From Dugong dugon (Eukaryota > Chordata > Mammalia > Sirenia > Dugongidae), in the NCBI GenBank assembly GCA_030035585.1, contig CM057473.1:5134501-5198500 (forward strand): a stretch of 64,000 nucleotides of DNA. The letters run 5' to 3'. Of the stretch, positions 22,302 through 33,385 are shown piece by piece. Both the position numbers and the translations under genes were made by a program. The notes below the pieces were generated by a model. The model was not told where the DNA came from, did not search any database, and saw only the letters and a list, made by a program, of their open reading frames with translations. Within the stretch, counting starts at the first letter, position 1. Each line of letters opens with the position of its first letter.

Positions 22302-22491
22302 GAGTCCTTTGGTGGACAGTTAACACGCTTGACTGCTAACTGAAAGGTTAGAGGTTCAAACCCGTCCAGAGGTGCCTCAGAATAAAGGCCTGTCGATCTC
22401 CTCTGAAAAATCTGCCATTAAAAACCCCATGGAGCCCAGTTTGACTCTGACACACACGGGTTGCCACGAGTTGGAGTCAACGGCAATGGGC
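22302..22491 (+). mobile_element. AfroSINE, type B
   Basis: gagtcctttggtggacagtt head and cgagttggagtcaacggcaa tail. It contains an AATAAA at 22381-22386. Confidence 0.83.
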
Positions 22492-23301
22492 AGAAGCCGT
22501 CGTATATTTGTGGAAAATGTCGGTTGCTGTTGCACAGGTGAACTTTCTTTATGTGTGTGTAGCTGTATACATGCATGTGTATACCACTGTATTTTCGTTT
22601 CATTAATAACCATAACTCTTATAGGTTGCTATTCATTGTCATTTTACATTTTTGAAATCTGTGTCTGTATTCTGACATGTCTTGGTGGGATAGAGAAGAT
22701 GATACGCTATAAGCTCTGTGGTTTAAAAAGAGAAACACTTCTCAAGCCGACTTGACTTTTGCACAAGCTAGATCTAAAGGAGGGAGAGTATCTGGCAGAA
22801 TCGGTTAGACTGGTTCACAGGAGGCAAGGAACGGCACAGGGGGAAGAAGCCTGGGCTTGCCAGCGAGCTGAGTAGAGTAGGCCACTTGATGCTGGATTTT
22901 ACCGATGGCAGTGGAGTGGGTACATCCAATCCTAGGGGCACGGGGCAGCCTAGAGGTCAACCCAGTGAGGTGAACACAAAGCCTGTGCAGTGAGGTTCAG
23001 GCCAGTCCCTGAGAAAAGCGGGGTTTGGGGGCGCCATCACTAATGGTGCCAGCTGTTCAGAGCTGAGCATGTTACTTAGAATGTAATACAGGCTTGTCCC
23101 TGCATGTCACAGGGACTCCCGGTGACAGTGCCTGAGGCAAGGTAGAACTTGATTTCCCCCACCTACCATAGGTAGGCTATCTAAGGTAGACGTGGTGACT
23201 CTGCAGTGATCTTTGCTATGATCTCACCCAGAGTCCAGGTTCCTTCTGTCTTGTTGCTCATTTACCCCTTGGTCAGGATGTTAGTTCGTATGGTCAAGAT
23301 G

Positions 23302-23498
23302 AGTCCCTGGGTGGTACAAATGGTTAAGTACTTGGCTACTAACTGAAAGGTTGATGCTTTGAGTCCACCCAGAGAAAGGCCTGGTGATCTACTTCTGAAA
23401 AATCAGCGATTGAAAACTCTGTGGAGCACAGTTCTACTCTGGCACACATGGGGTCACCATGAGTCAGAGTCAACTCGATGGCAACTGGTTTGGTTTAT
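23302..23498 (+). mobile_element. AfroSINE, type B
   Basis: gagtccctgggtggtacaaa head, with a short deletion after ccacccagag; tail ggcaactggtttggttta. Confidence 0.88.
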
Positions 23499-23845
23499 GG
23501 TCAAAGTAGCCCACCACCAGGGTGACATTCCAGCCAGCTGTGGGAGCATTTTGAAGCGCTGCTAGTGTTCTTCTCATCTGTGACCCATCTTGGCTTAACT
23601 GGGACGTGGTGCAGGTCGTGTCGGAGAGGTCCTCGTCATCCCCAGTGCTCTGCTTTCATGGGTGGGATGAGATGAGGGAAAGACCCCTTCCTCTTCTACC
23701 TCCTGTTCTTCCCCAAGATGTAGATCCCAGTAGACACTGCAGGCTCAGTTCCCTGTAGCAGCCTGTTTTAGCATTTATTTTATTAATTCATGCTCAACTT
23801 CTGTTTTGTTTTTGTAATTTAAGAGCCTGGGTTAGACTAGTCTGT

Positions 23846-23912
23846 CTGCCTGCCTGTCTGCCTTCTTTCCTTCCTTCCTTCCTCCCTTCCTCTCTTCATT
23901 CATTCATTCATT
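23846..23912. repeat. Pyrimidine-rich simple repeat
   Basis: CTGC/CTTC tetranucleotides grade into ATTC units; low complexity. Confidence 0.85.
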
Positions 23913-23939
23913 TTTATCTTTTCTGAGGGAAGAAATACT

Positions 23940-24095
23940 TTATTCCATACTATTTTTTATTGTGGTAAAATATATATATCAAAATATTTGTCAATTCAAC
24001 AATTTTTACAGGTATAATTCAGTGAGATTGACTATGTTCATGATTTTGTGCAACCATTACCACTCTCCTTTTCCTGATGATTTTGCCATCCCATG
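23940..24095 (-). mobile_element. L1M 3'-end fragment
   Basis: ttttattgtggtaaaatata, then gtataattcagtgagattga and tttgtgcaaccattaccact. Confidence 0.6.
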
Positions 24096-24114
24096 CTGAG
24101 TTTTAAAAACCTGC

Positions 24115-24285
24115 TCAGAAGCCTACTTGCATCACAGTCAGCTGAGCCACTTGGTAAAGGTGCAGCTTCCTGGGTTTACTCTGTACCTGCCACAACAGAA
24201 GGTTTGGCTGGGGGCCCTGACTTGCAGTGTAAACAGTCTTTCTAGGTGCTTTTTAGCCACACTAAATTTGAGGACAGCTGTGTTA
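24115..24285. mobile_element. MER5-like hAT relic (weak)
   Basis: cttggtaaaggtgcagcttc followed by cctgggtttactctg, ending acactaaatttgagga. Confidence 0.4.
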
Positions 24286-24720
24286 GAGGTTTAGAATAAA
24301 AATAATTAGGCAATTTTTAAAAAATTTCCTTTTGGACCTAGCAAAGGGGATTGTTTTGTTTCCGTCATTCCCCTAGAGAGTAAGTCCCAGGAAGCCGTGT
24401 GCGGGCGTTGGAGAGTGCAGCCCAGGAGCACGTTGGAGGAAGGGAGCCTTTGCTTACATGGTGACCCAGATCTAAGTGACCCATCTGTCAGGATCCAGGC
24501 CCAGAACACGGAGCTGTCGAGTCCTTTGCTGCCTAATCCTGACGGGTTCCCTGTATGTATTGACATCCTTGGGGCTCTGTCCTTGATACTCAAAAGCAGA
24601 ACTTGCTGCTGACTTTTTCTTAGCAACTCTTGGATATGGAAAAATAAAAAGCAGGGCACCTGGGAACTGTGGGGTAGACATTTTTCCAAATAATCTTTCA
24701 AATTAGACCGAATAATCCTC

Positions 24721-25165
24721 TCTTCTCCTCTCTTTTTATTGTGGTGAAAGTACACACACCAACACACCCACCAGCACCAGACTTTCACATTCACAGCTTT
24801 GGTGACGTTGGTTACGGTTTTCGCGTTGTGCCGACACTGTGTTCTTCCAAAATGCTCCATCACCGTTAGCATAAGTTTGATGCCTCCCACACAAAACCTT
24901 CCCCTTTCCCCCCTCCCTCCCACCCCCAGTAACCGTTCATAATCTTTGGTTTCTATATATTTTGCTTATTTCATCTAAGTGAGATCCTACAGTATTTGTC
25001 TTTTTACGTCTAGTGTATTTCTCTTGGCATAAGGTTTTCAAGATTCAGCCATGTCTAGCAACCATGTCTAGAAACTTCATTTCTCTTTATGGCTGCGTAA
25101 TAGTCCATCGTGTGCATCTCCCACATTTTGTGTATCCATTCATCTGTTGATGGAATTCATGTGTT
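24721..25165 (-). mobile_element. L1-type 3' end
   Basis: ttttattgtggtgaaagtac, tttgcttatttcatctaagt, then atggctgcgtaatagtccat and tatccattcatctgttgatg, the familiar reverse strand of L1 3' sequence. Confidence 0.65.
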
Positions 25166-25527
25166 TCCATGGACAACCAAAGGGTGTACAAACTAAGCGC
25201 AGGCGAAGGTGAAGACATGGGGTTTTTGAATCCACTGTTGCTTTGTGTCTGTCTTAGAACTGGGCCAAGTGGATCCCTGGGTAAAAGCTGATTGCAAACA
25301 CCGGCTGCTATGGAAACAGTTCCTGAAGCTCCTACAGATGATTGTAAACCCACGATTTGGGAAGACCATAAAATGTTCAATATATGTACATACTTGGATT
25401 TGTGGGTGTCCCCTAATTCATTTTCCACACACTTCTTTCTCTGTCTTCAACTCCTGATGTGGCAGTGTTTCTTTTTTGATGCTGAGAATCTGCTAATCAC
25501 GAGTGTGGTATAAGTTCTGAGGGTTAT

Positions 25528-25752
25528 TTAGAGCAGGGCTTCTCGACAGCAGCACTATGGACATTTTCCAGATAATTCTTTGTTACAGAAATTGTCCTGG
25601 GCACTTTAGGATGTTTGGTAGCATCCTTGGCCCCTACCCACTAGATGCCAGTAGCACCCCTCTCCCCGCCAGGTTGTGACAACCAAAAGTGTCTCCAGAC
25701 AGTGCCATATGTCCCCTGGGGGGCAGAACTGCTCCACACTCGAGAACCACTT
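25528..25752. mobile_element. MER20-like hAT MITE
   Basis: cttctcgacagcagcactat, tagatgccagtagcacccct, aaaagtgtctccagacagtg and ctcgagaaccactt match the MER20 consensus as I recall it, at about full length. Confidence 0.65.
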
Positions 25753-25777
25753 ACTTAGAAGAAAATAGTCTTCCCCC

Positions 25778-25832
25778 TTTGATTTCTTCTTCTTCCTCTT
25801 CTTCCTCCTTCTCCTCTTCTCTATCTTCTGTT
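25778..25832. repeat. CTT/CCT-rich simple repeat
   Basis: An almost pure pyrimidine run on the plus strand. Confidence 0.8.
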
Positions 25833-26499
25833 TTTCTGTGTTAGCTTAAGGCATGGGAGTGAGAAGTGTAGATGATCTGCTACAATATGATAGATGTGTT
25901 TCTGAAAAACCTTGAGATCTTCAAAATAACAGGGATTATTGGAAAAACAGTTTGGGGACAGAGTACGCACAATTTAGGCAATTAAAAATATGTGTGCAGC
26001 TTTCTAACAGACAACTAAAATGAACAGTAATAACCTCACTAAATATTTGCGTAGTTAATAACAATAAAGAAGTGCCACAGAAAACAGGATGTTAACTTTA
26101 AAAAAAAAAAAAAGGCAAATATAGCTTGATGGACATGTGGAGAAGGAAGGATTAAGGCTCCTGAGTTAATGGAGGCAAGGACAAAAATGATAAAATCTTT
26201 AGCTCAGGAACACCATGCAGTGAGGAGTTTCAAGTAGAGTCTGTGGTCACACTGTACCAAGGGGACAAATGGGAAACAAGCAGGCATTTCTTCCCCATCT
26301 GCTGTATTCGGCTGTAATTGGGGCCTTCACGTTTGGCAGCTGCTACGTGGTAATGTAAAACATTATGTGCTGGAACAGTTGCCTTTTAACCAGAACGGCT
26401 CTTCTGTTGATACCCAGCATTTCCATTGCTAATCACACGTGAACAAATTGGCTTTTACAGAAAGTCATGTTATAGCTGAAGTCATGTTATAACTACTTT

Positions 26500-26720
26500 C
26501 TTTTCATTGTGCTTTAGATGAACGTTTACAGAACAAATTAGTTTCTCATTAAACAATACACATATTGTTTTGTGACATTGGTTATCAACCCCACAACCTG
26601 TCAACACTCTCCCCTTCTTGATCTTGGGTTCCCCGTTACCAGCTTTCCTGTCCCCTCTTGCATTCTCATCCTTGCCCCTGGGCTGGTGTATCCATTTAGT
26701 GAATAGATTGTACTTTTAAG
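26500..26720 (-). mobile_element. LINE-like repeat, copy 3 (short)
   Basis: cattgtgctttagatgaacg and gaacaaattagtttctcatt, then tattgttttgtgacattggt. It is the 3' third of the element seen at 5.8 and 17.8 kb. Confidence 0.6.
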
Positions 26721-27415
26721 GGCTGTGCAGTTCACACAAACTGAGGGCCATGCTTGTGGTAAGGAAGGTGCTGAAAACCAACCTCGTAGCTTACGTTGAA
26801 GTTGGGAAAAAAGCCACAAAGCTGGACCCAGATTTCTCCTGAAATTGGTTTCCGTTAGTTGAGAGTAAGTCTTCAGTTAGGAATTGCTGTTAAAGTGAGC
26901 TGAGCCTCCAGTTTAGGTGATGATGGAGGGTGTGTGTTGGGGCCACCAGGGCACAAACCTGTGAACACTTTCTATCGCTCCTGTCTTACTAGTTTCGCAG
27001 TGCAGGTAAGTATGGATCCAGGCTCTCTGCCGTGCATTTTCTCTTTCAGTGGGAAAAAGGATATGGCTTATTTCTTCAAATACATTTTATAGAAAAGATC
27101 TGAACCAAAAAATCCAGCGTTTCTTTTCTTGTCCTTAAAACATATAAAGTCATTGTTACATTGATTTCTCCAAAGACATGGTCAAGAAACTCAATAAATT
27201 TTCTAGGGTTTCCTGGTTACGCCTTATGTGCGACATATTGGGAGTGGGCTCTGATGGGGTGGGATTGACTGCCGATTCTCACACAGCGCTAGGGACGGTT
27301 ATGGCCTGTAGAAAGTATTTGCAGTCACCACTGGACAAAGGAGCCACAAGATCCTCATACGCCTGTGACGATACCTGTCCTGAAACGTTCCAGAACAGAA
27401 GTTAAGAAAATGAAA

Positions 27416-27470
27416 AACAGCAATTGCCATCAGGTTGATCTGACTCATGGTGATCCCATGTTTTTGTCCA
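27416..27470 (-). mobile_element. AfroSINE 3' fragment, reverse
   Basis: caattgccatcaggttgatc and actcatggtgatcccatg only. Confidence 0.6.
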
Positions 27471-27572
27471 TGAAACAGAAATTAAGCATCTTAAAAAACT
27501 TGTGCATATATGAAGGCGTTCCGCACAGGTTGAGAGGCTGTGATTTAGGAATCTGTGCCTTTTTCTCTAAGG

Positions 27573-27866
27573 AGGAGTGGTGTTTCAGTTGTGTAATTCT
27601 CGCCTTCCATGCAGGAGACTCGGGTTCAGTTCCCTGTCAATGCACCTCAAACGCGGTCACCACCCGTCTGTCACTGGAGGCCTGTGTTTAGCTATGATGC
27701 TGAACAGGTGTCAGTGGAACTTCCAGATTAAGACAGACTAGGAAGAAAGGCCTGGCAATCTATAGCCATAAAAATCATCCAGTGAAAACTCTGTGGATCA
27801 TGCTGGTCTGATCCCGTTGTGCATGGTGTTGCCGTGAGTTGGAGGCCAACTTGATGGCAGTTGACA
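27573..27866 (+). mobile_element. tRNA-Gly-derived SINE with RTE-like body
   Basis: gtaattctcgccttccatgc head with GGGTTCAGTTCC box B, gaacttccagattaagacag body, and ccaacttgatggcagttgac tail. It lies 195 bases before coding exon three. Confidence 0.82.
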
Positions 27867-28060
27867 AAAGCAGCAAGCCTTTCCCATAAGCCTGTCCAAG
27901 ACTTGAGTACAAGTGTATCCCCATTCTCTTTGCTTCCTGGGTTTCACACACTTGAATTTCCACTCTCTTCTTGTCGACAGGGCACAAGTGATAGTTTTCA
28001 TTTCATGCTTTTTGTTCCATAGGCACCAATACTCATGTAGACTCCATTGTGTTTCCTCAG

Positions 28061-28233
28061 GGTGCACGCTTTTCTTCTACGAGAGTGACGGCAGATCTGG
28101 AATAGACCACAACAGCATCCCCAAACACGCCGTCTGGGTGGAGAACAGCATTGTGCAGGCCGTCCCCGAGCACCCCAAGAAGGACTTTGTCTTCTGCCTC
28201 AGCAATTCCCTGGGCGATGCCTTCCTCTTTCAG
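28061..28233 (+). CDS. TIAM1: TIAM1 third coding exon, core of the N-terminal PH domain (codons 470-527)
   Basis: The acceptor gtttcctcag ends at 28060. The first two bases complete Gly470, then CTLFFYESDGRSG follows. Length 173 restores phase 0 at Gln527. The product runs through IPKHAVWVENSIVQAVPEH and KKDFVFCLSNSLGDAFLFQ, which are the middle and later strands of the PH beta-sandwich. In TIAM1 this PH fold is fused structurally to the coiled-coil and extension that follow (PHn-CC-Ex). The donor CAG/gtttgttgg departs from consensus at +3 (t) and +5 (g is retained one base off), so it looks like the weakest donor in the window. It has a tRNA-Gly-type SINE about 200 bases upstream. Confidence 0.96.
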
Positions 28234-28849
28234 GTTTGTTGGAAACTTCCTTGGTAGGGAGGGCATTTCCAACCTCTGGACTGGACAGTTTCCTCTCCTG
28301 CCTGAATACTTTTAGCGGTGGGTTTTACCTTGTGCTCATTGTAGAAACAGAAAGGATGAATGACAAAAAATAAATATTGGTACTGAATTCTGGGAGAGAG
28401 AGATCTCACCCAGAGGAGTCCAAAATGAAACCTGGGGAGGGGTGTCCGTAGGATTTGAGAAACTTGCTGTGTTTGCCATGGGTTGAAGTATTTCTGAGCC
28501 TAGCCACAACACCGTTGTGTAGCACTTTAGAAAGGGATAATGAGTTCTTTAATTTAAAAATGATTGGAGATATCAAAAATTTTTATCAGAATATTTTTTT
28601 CTTTTAATGTTAATCATAAAGTAATATAATGACATTCCAGAAATGACTTGCTATACCCCAGTTTCTCTTCCTCACCTTATCAAAGCTTACTACTTAATGT
28701 TCTTGAAGTTTGACTGTTAATTGCATGAAGAAACACTTTTCTGCTAATCGTTTCAGGGTAAACATTTGCTTTTCTAGGGATTCCTTTGAGTTTGGTCAGT
28801 TGTGACTCCCTACCAGAACTTACTGTGGTGCTGGTTACAAGTCTTCATT

Positions 28850-28935
28850 TATTCCATTCATGCATGAATTCCTCAAACCTTTATTTAGTGCTTGCTATGT
28901 GCTGTGCACAGTGCTATTGCGAATACTGAGATTTT
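28850..28935. mobile_element. L2 relic (weak)
   Basis: cctttatttagtgcttgcta then tgtgctgtgcacagtgct. Confidence 0.45.
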
Positions 28936-29171
28936 GAAATGGTTCAGGCATGTGAACAGATCTTTATAATACGATAAGGACTGAGGGTGAATATTATAGG
29001 AACAGCAGGGATGAATCAGGAAATTGGCATGCAGAGAAGAAGAGGAGCAAAGGCATGGAAGGAAAAATAGTTTGTTTAATCAAGTTCCTGGCTTTAGCTT
29101 CTAAGATTATTTCCATTTGGGAAATTACAGTAAGAAATATAAAGTGATAATTTTGTTTGTATAAGGATAGA

Positions 29172-29173
<2 letters not shown>

Positions 29174-29215
<42 letters not shown>
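29174..29215. repeat. TG dinucleotide microsatellite
   Basis: About 21 uninterrupted GT/TG units, likely polymorphic. Confidence 0.97.
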
Positions 29216-29217
<2 letters not shown>

Positions 29218-29350
29218 CAATCTGTGGTATAGAAAACACATAAAGAAGGGTGCACAAAACAATAAATGTACAGTTCAGTGAATTATTACAAACTAAATTT
29301 GTAACTACCAACTAGGACAAGAAATACAAAGTCTCTGCACCCTAGAAGCA
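29216..29350 (-). mobile_element. L1M 3'-end fragment
   Basis: gtacagttcagtgaattatt and aactaccaactaggacaaga. Confidence 0.5.
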
Positions 29351-29419
29351 ACCCCCAACCTCTCTAACACACAGGCAGCCTACTGGTTGAATAGGGTGAC
29401 TTTGTATTTTATGTCTAAG

Positions 29420-30345
29420 TCAGGACACTTTTGTTTATCTGAGAATGCCTTATTTTTTCCTTCATTTTTTTGAAGGATAGTTTTGCTAGGTATAGAATTC
29501 TTGATTTACAATCTTTTTCTTTCAGTGCTTTGAAAAGATCACCCCAGTGCCATCTGGTCTGTATGGTTTCTGATGTTAAATTAGCTATTAATCTTACTAG
29601 AATCCCTTCTGTGTAATGAGTTGCTTCTGTGTTGGTGATTTCAAGAATCTTTGTCTTTTGACAGTTTTATTACGATGTGTCTAGGTGTTGATCACTTTGA
29701 GTGTATTCTCCCTGAGTTCCTTGAGCTTCTTGGATGTGCAGATTAATGTTTTTCTGCACATTCGGAAGTTTTGGGCAATTATTTCTTCTAATATTGTTTC
29801 TGCTCATCTTGCTCTGTGCTCCTTCTGGGACTCCCATTATGCTTATGTTGATGTATGCTTGCTGGTGTCCCACAGATTTGTAAAGTGCTATTCATTTTTC
29901 ATCATTCTGTTTTCTTTCTGTTCCTTAGACTAAATAATCGCAACAGACCTATGTTAATTTTGCCGTTTGGTTTTTTTCCCCTCTGCCAGCTCATATTTAC
30001 TGTTCAGCCCCTCTAGTGAATTTTTCAATTCAAGTATTTTATATTTCAACTCCAGGGTGTATATTTGGTTCTTATAATTTCTGTCTCTCTATTGATAATC
30101 TCTATTTGGTGAGATATAATTCTCACATTTTCCTTTGGTTCTTTTAACATATTTAAAACACTGGATTTAAAATCTTTGTCTAGTAAGTCTAATGTCTAGA
30201 CTTTCTCAAAGACAGTTTCTATTGACTGCATTTTTTTTCTGTGTGTTGGTCATACTTTCTTATTTCTTTATATGTCTCATAGTTTTTTGTTGAAAATTGT
30301 ATATTTTAAATAATATAATGTGACAACTCCTGAGTCAAATCCCTG
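29420..30345. mobile_element. Degenerate L1M-type LINE segment
   Basis: Landmarks as I recall them from old L1 copies: ttttgctaggtatagaattc, ttgagcttcttggatgtgca, ccttctgggactcccattat, cccctctagtgaatttttca and ttgaaaattgtatatttta. Stops in every frame. Confidence 0.5.
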
Positions 30346-31384
30346 TCCCACCCTGTGGTTTGTTGTTGCTGTTGACTGTCGTTTGTTTGTTTAGTTACTT
30401 CCTGAACCAATTCTGTAAAGTCTGTATTCTTTGTTGTGTGACCGATGAAGCCTCTGCTTAGTTAGTTTAGTGATAATCTAGTGGTTGGGCAGAGATTTTC
30501 TTAAATGTCTAGAAGCGATAAACCTGCATGTGTTAGGGCATGCCTTCAATGCTCAACTAGTTTACAACTCTACCTTAGCTTTCATTTCCTGCTTGGATTG
30601 TGTATCCATGCTTTACCTCAAGGTCAGGCAAGGGTCTCAGGTTTTTCCTACATGTGAGCACACCCTTATGCGTGTGTGTGACTTTCTAGATTTCCAGGAG
30701 TATGCTGGAACTTTTCAAAGCCCCCTGTGGTCATCTTATTCCCAAGCTTTTCTTTTTAAGTTTTTGGATCAGCTTCTGTTATCACTGACTCAGGTAGCTA
30801 TGATGTTAAACAATTGCCTTTGATTGTTTTTGGCAAATATCCCTGGGGAATAGGCTGTTTGCATGAGGAAGCTCTGAGTCAGGTCAGTAGAAACAAGCCC
30901 TGTGAATGGAGCTGCCATTCTGGTCTAATAGTAACAATTATGAGAATGCAGTTCTCTAAGAATGGTGTTCTGGGGAGAACTTCATACCTGTTCTGCCCCT
31001 TTCAGTGGCTGCTAGGCTGCTGGTTTTCACCGTCATGGTTGAGCTGGGGAGATGGGGATGGGAATAGGCTAAGTTAAAAGGCTACAGACTTGTTGTTCTT
31101 ACTGAATGCCAGCCAGTTTTCTTTAACAAATGCTCCTTGATTGTTGCAAGACTTAGATTAATTTCTGAAAAGGTTGATTTTGACAGTTTTTGCCAGTGTT
31201 CTCATTGCTACTATGGACTAGTGTCTTTTTGGAGGTCCTTACTTTGCCCTTTCTGTTGACAGCACTCACCAGGACAGTTTGGAAACTAGATAGCTTTGAG
31301 AGTGAAAACAGCACTATCCTTACTGTAAGTCAGAAATTTGAAGGTGTTTTACTCTGAGTCTCGTTTAAATCTCACAGTAATTCA

Positions 31385-31535
31385 TGAGTTGGATTGTGCA
31401 TCCGTGCTTTACTTTGTGGATTATATACCCCATTTGGTGAAGCTGAGACTTAGAAAAGTTAACAATAGGACACCAAGTCCTATTGATAGGATACTTATTA
31501 AGTGTCAGAGCTGGATTCAAACCCAGGCCTTCTTT
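31385..31535 (-). mobile_element. MIR SINE relic
   Basis: ccccatttggtgaagctgag and gagctggattcaaacccagg. Confidence 0.55.
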
Positions 31536-32606
31536 TCTCCCAAGTCTGTTATTGTCTGGGTGGGCTATTTAACCTTTTACTATTACTGTCTGCCCTAATA
31601 AGAAAACAGGCAAGTGTCAGTGGCTACAGTAAAAAGTGACCAACTTTTTCTTGTCTTTAGAGTTTAGCTACTCATTAGGAATCTTTCTAAATCACAGTTT
31701 GGTTTTAGCCATTCTTCCCCTTACTACACAGATTAGATGATAATCTGTTGATTTCAGGAAGCCCTCCTTTTTACTTACATACCTCTGGTTTGAATTCCTT
31801 TCAAAAGGACCTTCATAGCCCTAAAATTGCTAGTGGACTCTAAAAACCCAATAGGTCACGTTGAATAAAATCTTCTGTGGCAACATAGAACCTTATTCAT
31901 GAGAACCTCTTTGTCTTTTTGTTATGGTGGAAATTTTAGGCTACTTATGTGGGAAAGAGCACAAAATGAACCTTTTCAGAGGAAATTACTGTTGTTGGGG
32001 ATCCATGAGGCCATTTTCTGCCTTCAACTTATTATAATCCACATAACTCCAGAGGGGCTGCATTTGAAAGGAACTGGTGTGTGTGTAGGAGGTGAGGTGA
32101 AAGCAAGAGAGATCAACCAAGATTGCGGAAATAATTTGTAGGTTATTCCAGCCCCAGGGCCCAATTCGGTGCCCACAGTTTCCAGAGCCTGTATACTGCT
32201 GATTTGACACTGTTACTTAGATACCCACAAATCTGTCCATGGAAAGGAGATTTGTATTACCAGCAAAAGAAGAAAAGGGGTTTTGTGTGCAGGGTGGGGG
32301 TGGAATGAGCGTGAATGTTAAAGCAGTTTATAAAGCAGAAGTGAGATACTGTCTGCAAAGTGAACCTATAGCCTCTGTATTGAAGCTGTTATAACTAGAG
32401 TTCTTGCCTCCAACTTGAAGCCAGAGATGGCACCCACCACTCACAAGGTAGTTTCCAGGCGGGTCTTCATTCGTCTGTTACTCGAGAATGTCACATACAA
32501 TTCCAGAAAGCTCAGCGACTTTTATGGTAACCTCTCCTAATGCTGGGTTTTCATTCTTACATTTAATGCCTTGGGAACCTGGTTACCAGGCAGGTTATGA
32601 ATGACT

Positions 32607-32860
32607 TTTGTTGTTGTTGTTAGGTGCCGTTGGGTTGGTTCTGACCCGTAAAGACCCTGTGTGCAACAGAACGAAACCCTGGCCGGTCCTGTGCCATCCT
32701 CACCATTGTCGTTAAACGTTTGTGCCCATTGTTGTGGCCACTGTGTCGATCCCTCTCCTTGAGGGTCTTCCTCTTTTTCACTGATCCTCTAGCTTGACAA
32801 ACATAATGTCCTTCTCCAGGGACTGTCTCTCCTGATAACATGTCCAAGGTACGTGAGACG
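32607..32860 (-). mobile_element. RTE-type LINE, 3' end, reverse
   Basis: (TTG)n, then taggtgccgttgggttggtt, ggtcctgtgccatcctcacc, tgtccttctccagggactg and gataacatgtccaaggtacg: the 3' untranslated end of the afrotherian RTE as I recall it. No reverse-transcriptase sequence remains. Confidence 0.65.
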
Positions 32861-32884
32861 TACTCTTGATTAGATAGAAGATTG

Positions 32885-33243
32885 TATGCACGGCAGTAGC
32901 TTGCATGTTGCTATGATGGTGGAAGCCATGCCACCTTCTTTCAGATACCAGCAGGATCACCTATAGTGAACAGGTTTCCATGGAGCTTCCAGACTAAAAC
33001 AGAGTAGGAAGAAAGGCTTGGCGATCTACTTCTGAAAATCAGCCAATGAAAACTCTACGGATCACAATGGAATACTGTCCAATATACTGCTGGAAGATGA
33101 ACCCCCTAGGTTGGAAGGCACTCAGAATACACAGTGGCCGCAACAGTGGATTTGAGCATGCCAGCCATCACGGGGATGACCCAGGACTGGGCAGCGTTTC
33201 CTTCTGTTGTCCCTAAGTTCGCCATGAGTGGGAGCCGGCTATG
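32885..33243 (+). mobile_element. RTE internal-deletion derivative, forward
   Basis: A 5'-region (gataccagcaggatcaccta, ggagcttccagactaaaaca, ctggaagatgaaccccctag) is joined near 33125 to a 3'-end region (cccaggactgggcagcgttt, gccatgagtgggagccggct). The same join occurs at 63.46 kb. It lies back to back with the preceding reverse RTE end. Confidence 0.65.
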
Positions 33244-33329
33244 TTGTACCTATTACAGAGAGGCTAGTATATATAAAAAAAAGAATAGTATCTACACTCT
33301 TCCATTGAATCAAGAAGTAAATGTGATAA

Positions 33330-33385
33330 TGCACATTCAGTGTCTAATACATATTAAATGTTCAATAAATGTTGACTACATTTAT
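33330..33385 (+). mobile_element. MIR 3' scrap
   Basis: tattaaatgttcaataaatg only. Confidence 0.35.

Larger units (their letters stand above)
21770..28060 (+). other. TIAM1: TIAM1 intron after coding exon two (6.3 kb)
   Basis: The only phase-1 intron in the window. It holds AfroSINEs at both ends, L1-like 3' ends, MER20- and MER5-like elements, pyrimidine-rich runs and a tRNA-Gly SINE 200 bases before the acceptor. Unremarkable stretches are 22500-23300, 23500-23840, 25840-26490 and 26730-27410. The exon-two reading frame stays open into this intron until the stop at 22063-22065. Confidence 0.85.

Noticed and set aside
24306..24923. 205-codon minus-strand frame
   Set aside because: Overlaps an L1 3' end and unique intron with no recognisable domain or splice pattern.
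28994..29311. Frame with a Thr-His repeat peptide
   Set aside because: Direct result of the TG microsatellite read on the other strand.
29685..29933. 82-codon frame with hydrophobic peptide
   Set aside because: Part of a degenerate L1M segment with stops in all frames nearby.
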